22,292 bases of DNA from Candidatus Woesearchaeota archaeon (GTDB taxonomy: Archaea; Nanobdellota; Nanobdellia; Woesearchaeales; GW2011-AR15): contig JAFGSP010000035.1 of the NCBI GenBank assembly GCA_016934775.1, positions 1-22,292 of the forward strand, written 5' to 3'. Positions 22,178 through 22,292 of the stretch are shown here, piece by piece; position 1 is the stretch's first letter; each line of letters opens with the position of its first letter. Below the pieces are notes generated by a model. The model did not search any database and had not been told where the DNA came from. It worked only from the letters and a program-made list of their open reading frames with translations. The translations under genes and the position numbers were made by a program.

Positions 22178-22189
22178 AATTTAAAAAAA

Positions 22190-22200
22190 TTTATATATTA
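22190..22200 (+). promoter_or_regulatory. TATA box of the last gene
   Basis: tttatatatta, centred near 22195, is 24-27 bases before the tandem ATG codons at 22219 and 22222. Confidence 0.55.
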
Positions 22201-22218
22201 ATCTCTCATAATAATAAT

Positions 22219-22292
22219 ATGATGCAGAAAAGAAAGCTTCAGTTGATAGCTGGTTCAACATATACTATTTCCCTTCCAAAAGACTGGGTTAT
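22219..22292 (+). CDS. Probable SpoVT/AbrB-domain regulator, PhoU-like (partial)
   Basis: Only the first 24 codons are inside the window: MMQKRKLQLIAGSTYTISLP, then KDWV. RKLQ...GSTYTISLPKDWV is the usual opening of archaeal proteins that join a SpoVT/AbrB swapped-hairpin DNA-binding domain to PhoU-type helical repeats, involved in phosphate regulation in some archaea. The PhoU part is beyond the edge and is not seen. Two tandem in-frame ATGs are possible starts; the TATA box fits either. It is divergent from the phosphoesterase-like gene. Confidence 0.65.
   Translation, partial: MMQKRKLQLIAGSTYTISLPKDWV

Noticed and set aside
22069..22218. Possible replication origin in the very AT-rich stretch
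   Set aside because: No repeated origin-recognition-box motif and no orc1/cdc6 gene nearby; two promoters and one palindrome account for what is seen.

Overview
The window looks like a piece of an archaeal chromosome, most likely from a DPANN lineage close to Woesearchaeota or Pacearchaeota. The grounds are an archaeal-type RNase P RNA, a clamp-loader small subunit (RfcS), Pelota, AT-rich DNA, TATA boxes about 25-32 bases before most start codons (leaderless transcription), and many small membrane or secreted proteins of no named family. The lineage is inferred from style, not from a marker phylogeny. I see no tRNA, rRNA, CRISPR array, integrase or complete transposase.

Layout. Positions 1-2230 hold the first codons of a leftward gene, a transaldolase/fructose-6-phosphate aldolase (+), a 39-residue zinc-ribbon protein (-), an Lrp/AsnC regulator (-), RNase P RNA (-) and a small membrane protein (-). 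Positions 2294-3352 hold a membrane-anchored winged-helix regulator and a convergent small membrane protein. Positions 3557-6504 are a two-gene ABC exporter whose permease has a very long extracytoplasmic coiled-coil insert and a cytoplasmic C-terminal domain. Positions 6538-8391 hold a TraB-family protein, a site-2-protease-fold membrane protein that has lost its catalytic residues, and a PRC-barrel protein. Positions 8493-10476 hold RfcS overlapped by a coiled-coil protein with an internal 105-residue-period duplication.

Positions 10469-17791 form a cell-surface island. A leftward cluster encodes a polytopic membrane protein with a large Cys-rich outer part, followed by three paralogous secreted proteins (two with clear lipoboxes) that share a six-cysteine pattern. 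Divergent from it is a membrane/coiled-coil protein, and convergent with that is a single-anchor secreted protein built of three similar beta-rich modules. A 141-bp non-autonomous mobile element with terminal inverted repeats, a perfect 10-bp target duplication and three hairpins sits between two of the paralogues. Pelota and a 1030-residue double metallophosphoesterase-like protein follow, and the window ends in the first codons of a probable SpoVT/AbrB-PhoU type regulator.

How they fit. The housekeeping genes (Pelota, RfcS, RNase P RNA, aldolase) are ordinary. The novel part is the surface island: promoters and gene overlaps suggest that the polytopic protein and the paralogues are made together and may form an envelope complex. 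Two other proteins are probable or partial pseudo-enzymes: the site-2-protease homologue and the first phosphoesterase half of the 1030-residue protein. Both suggest regulatory or scaffold roles derived from enzymes.
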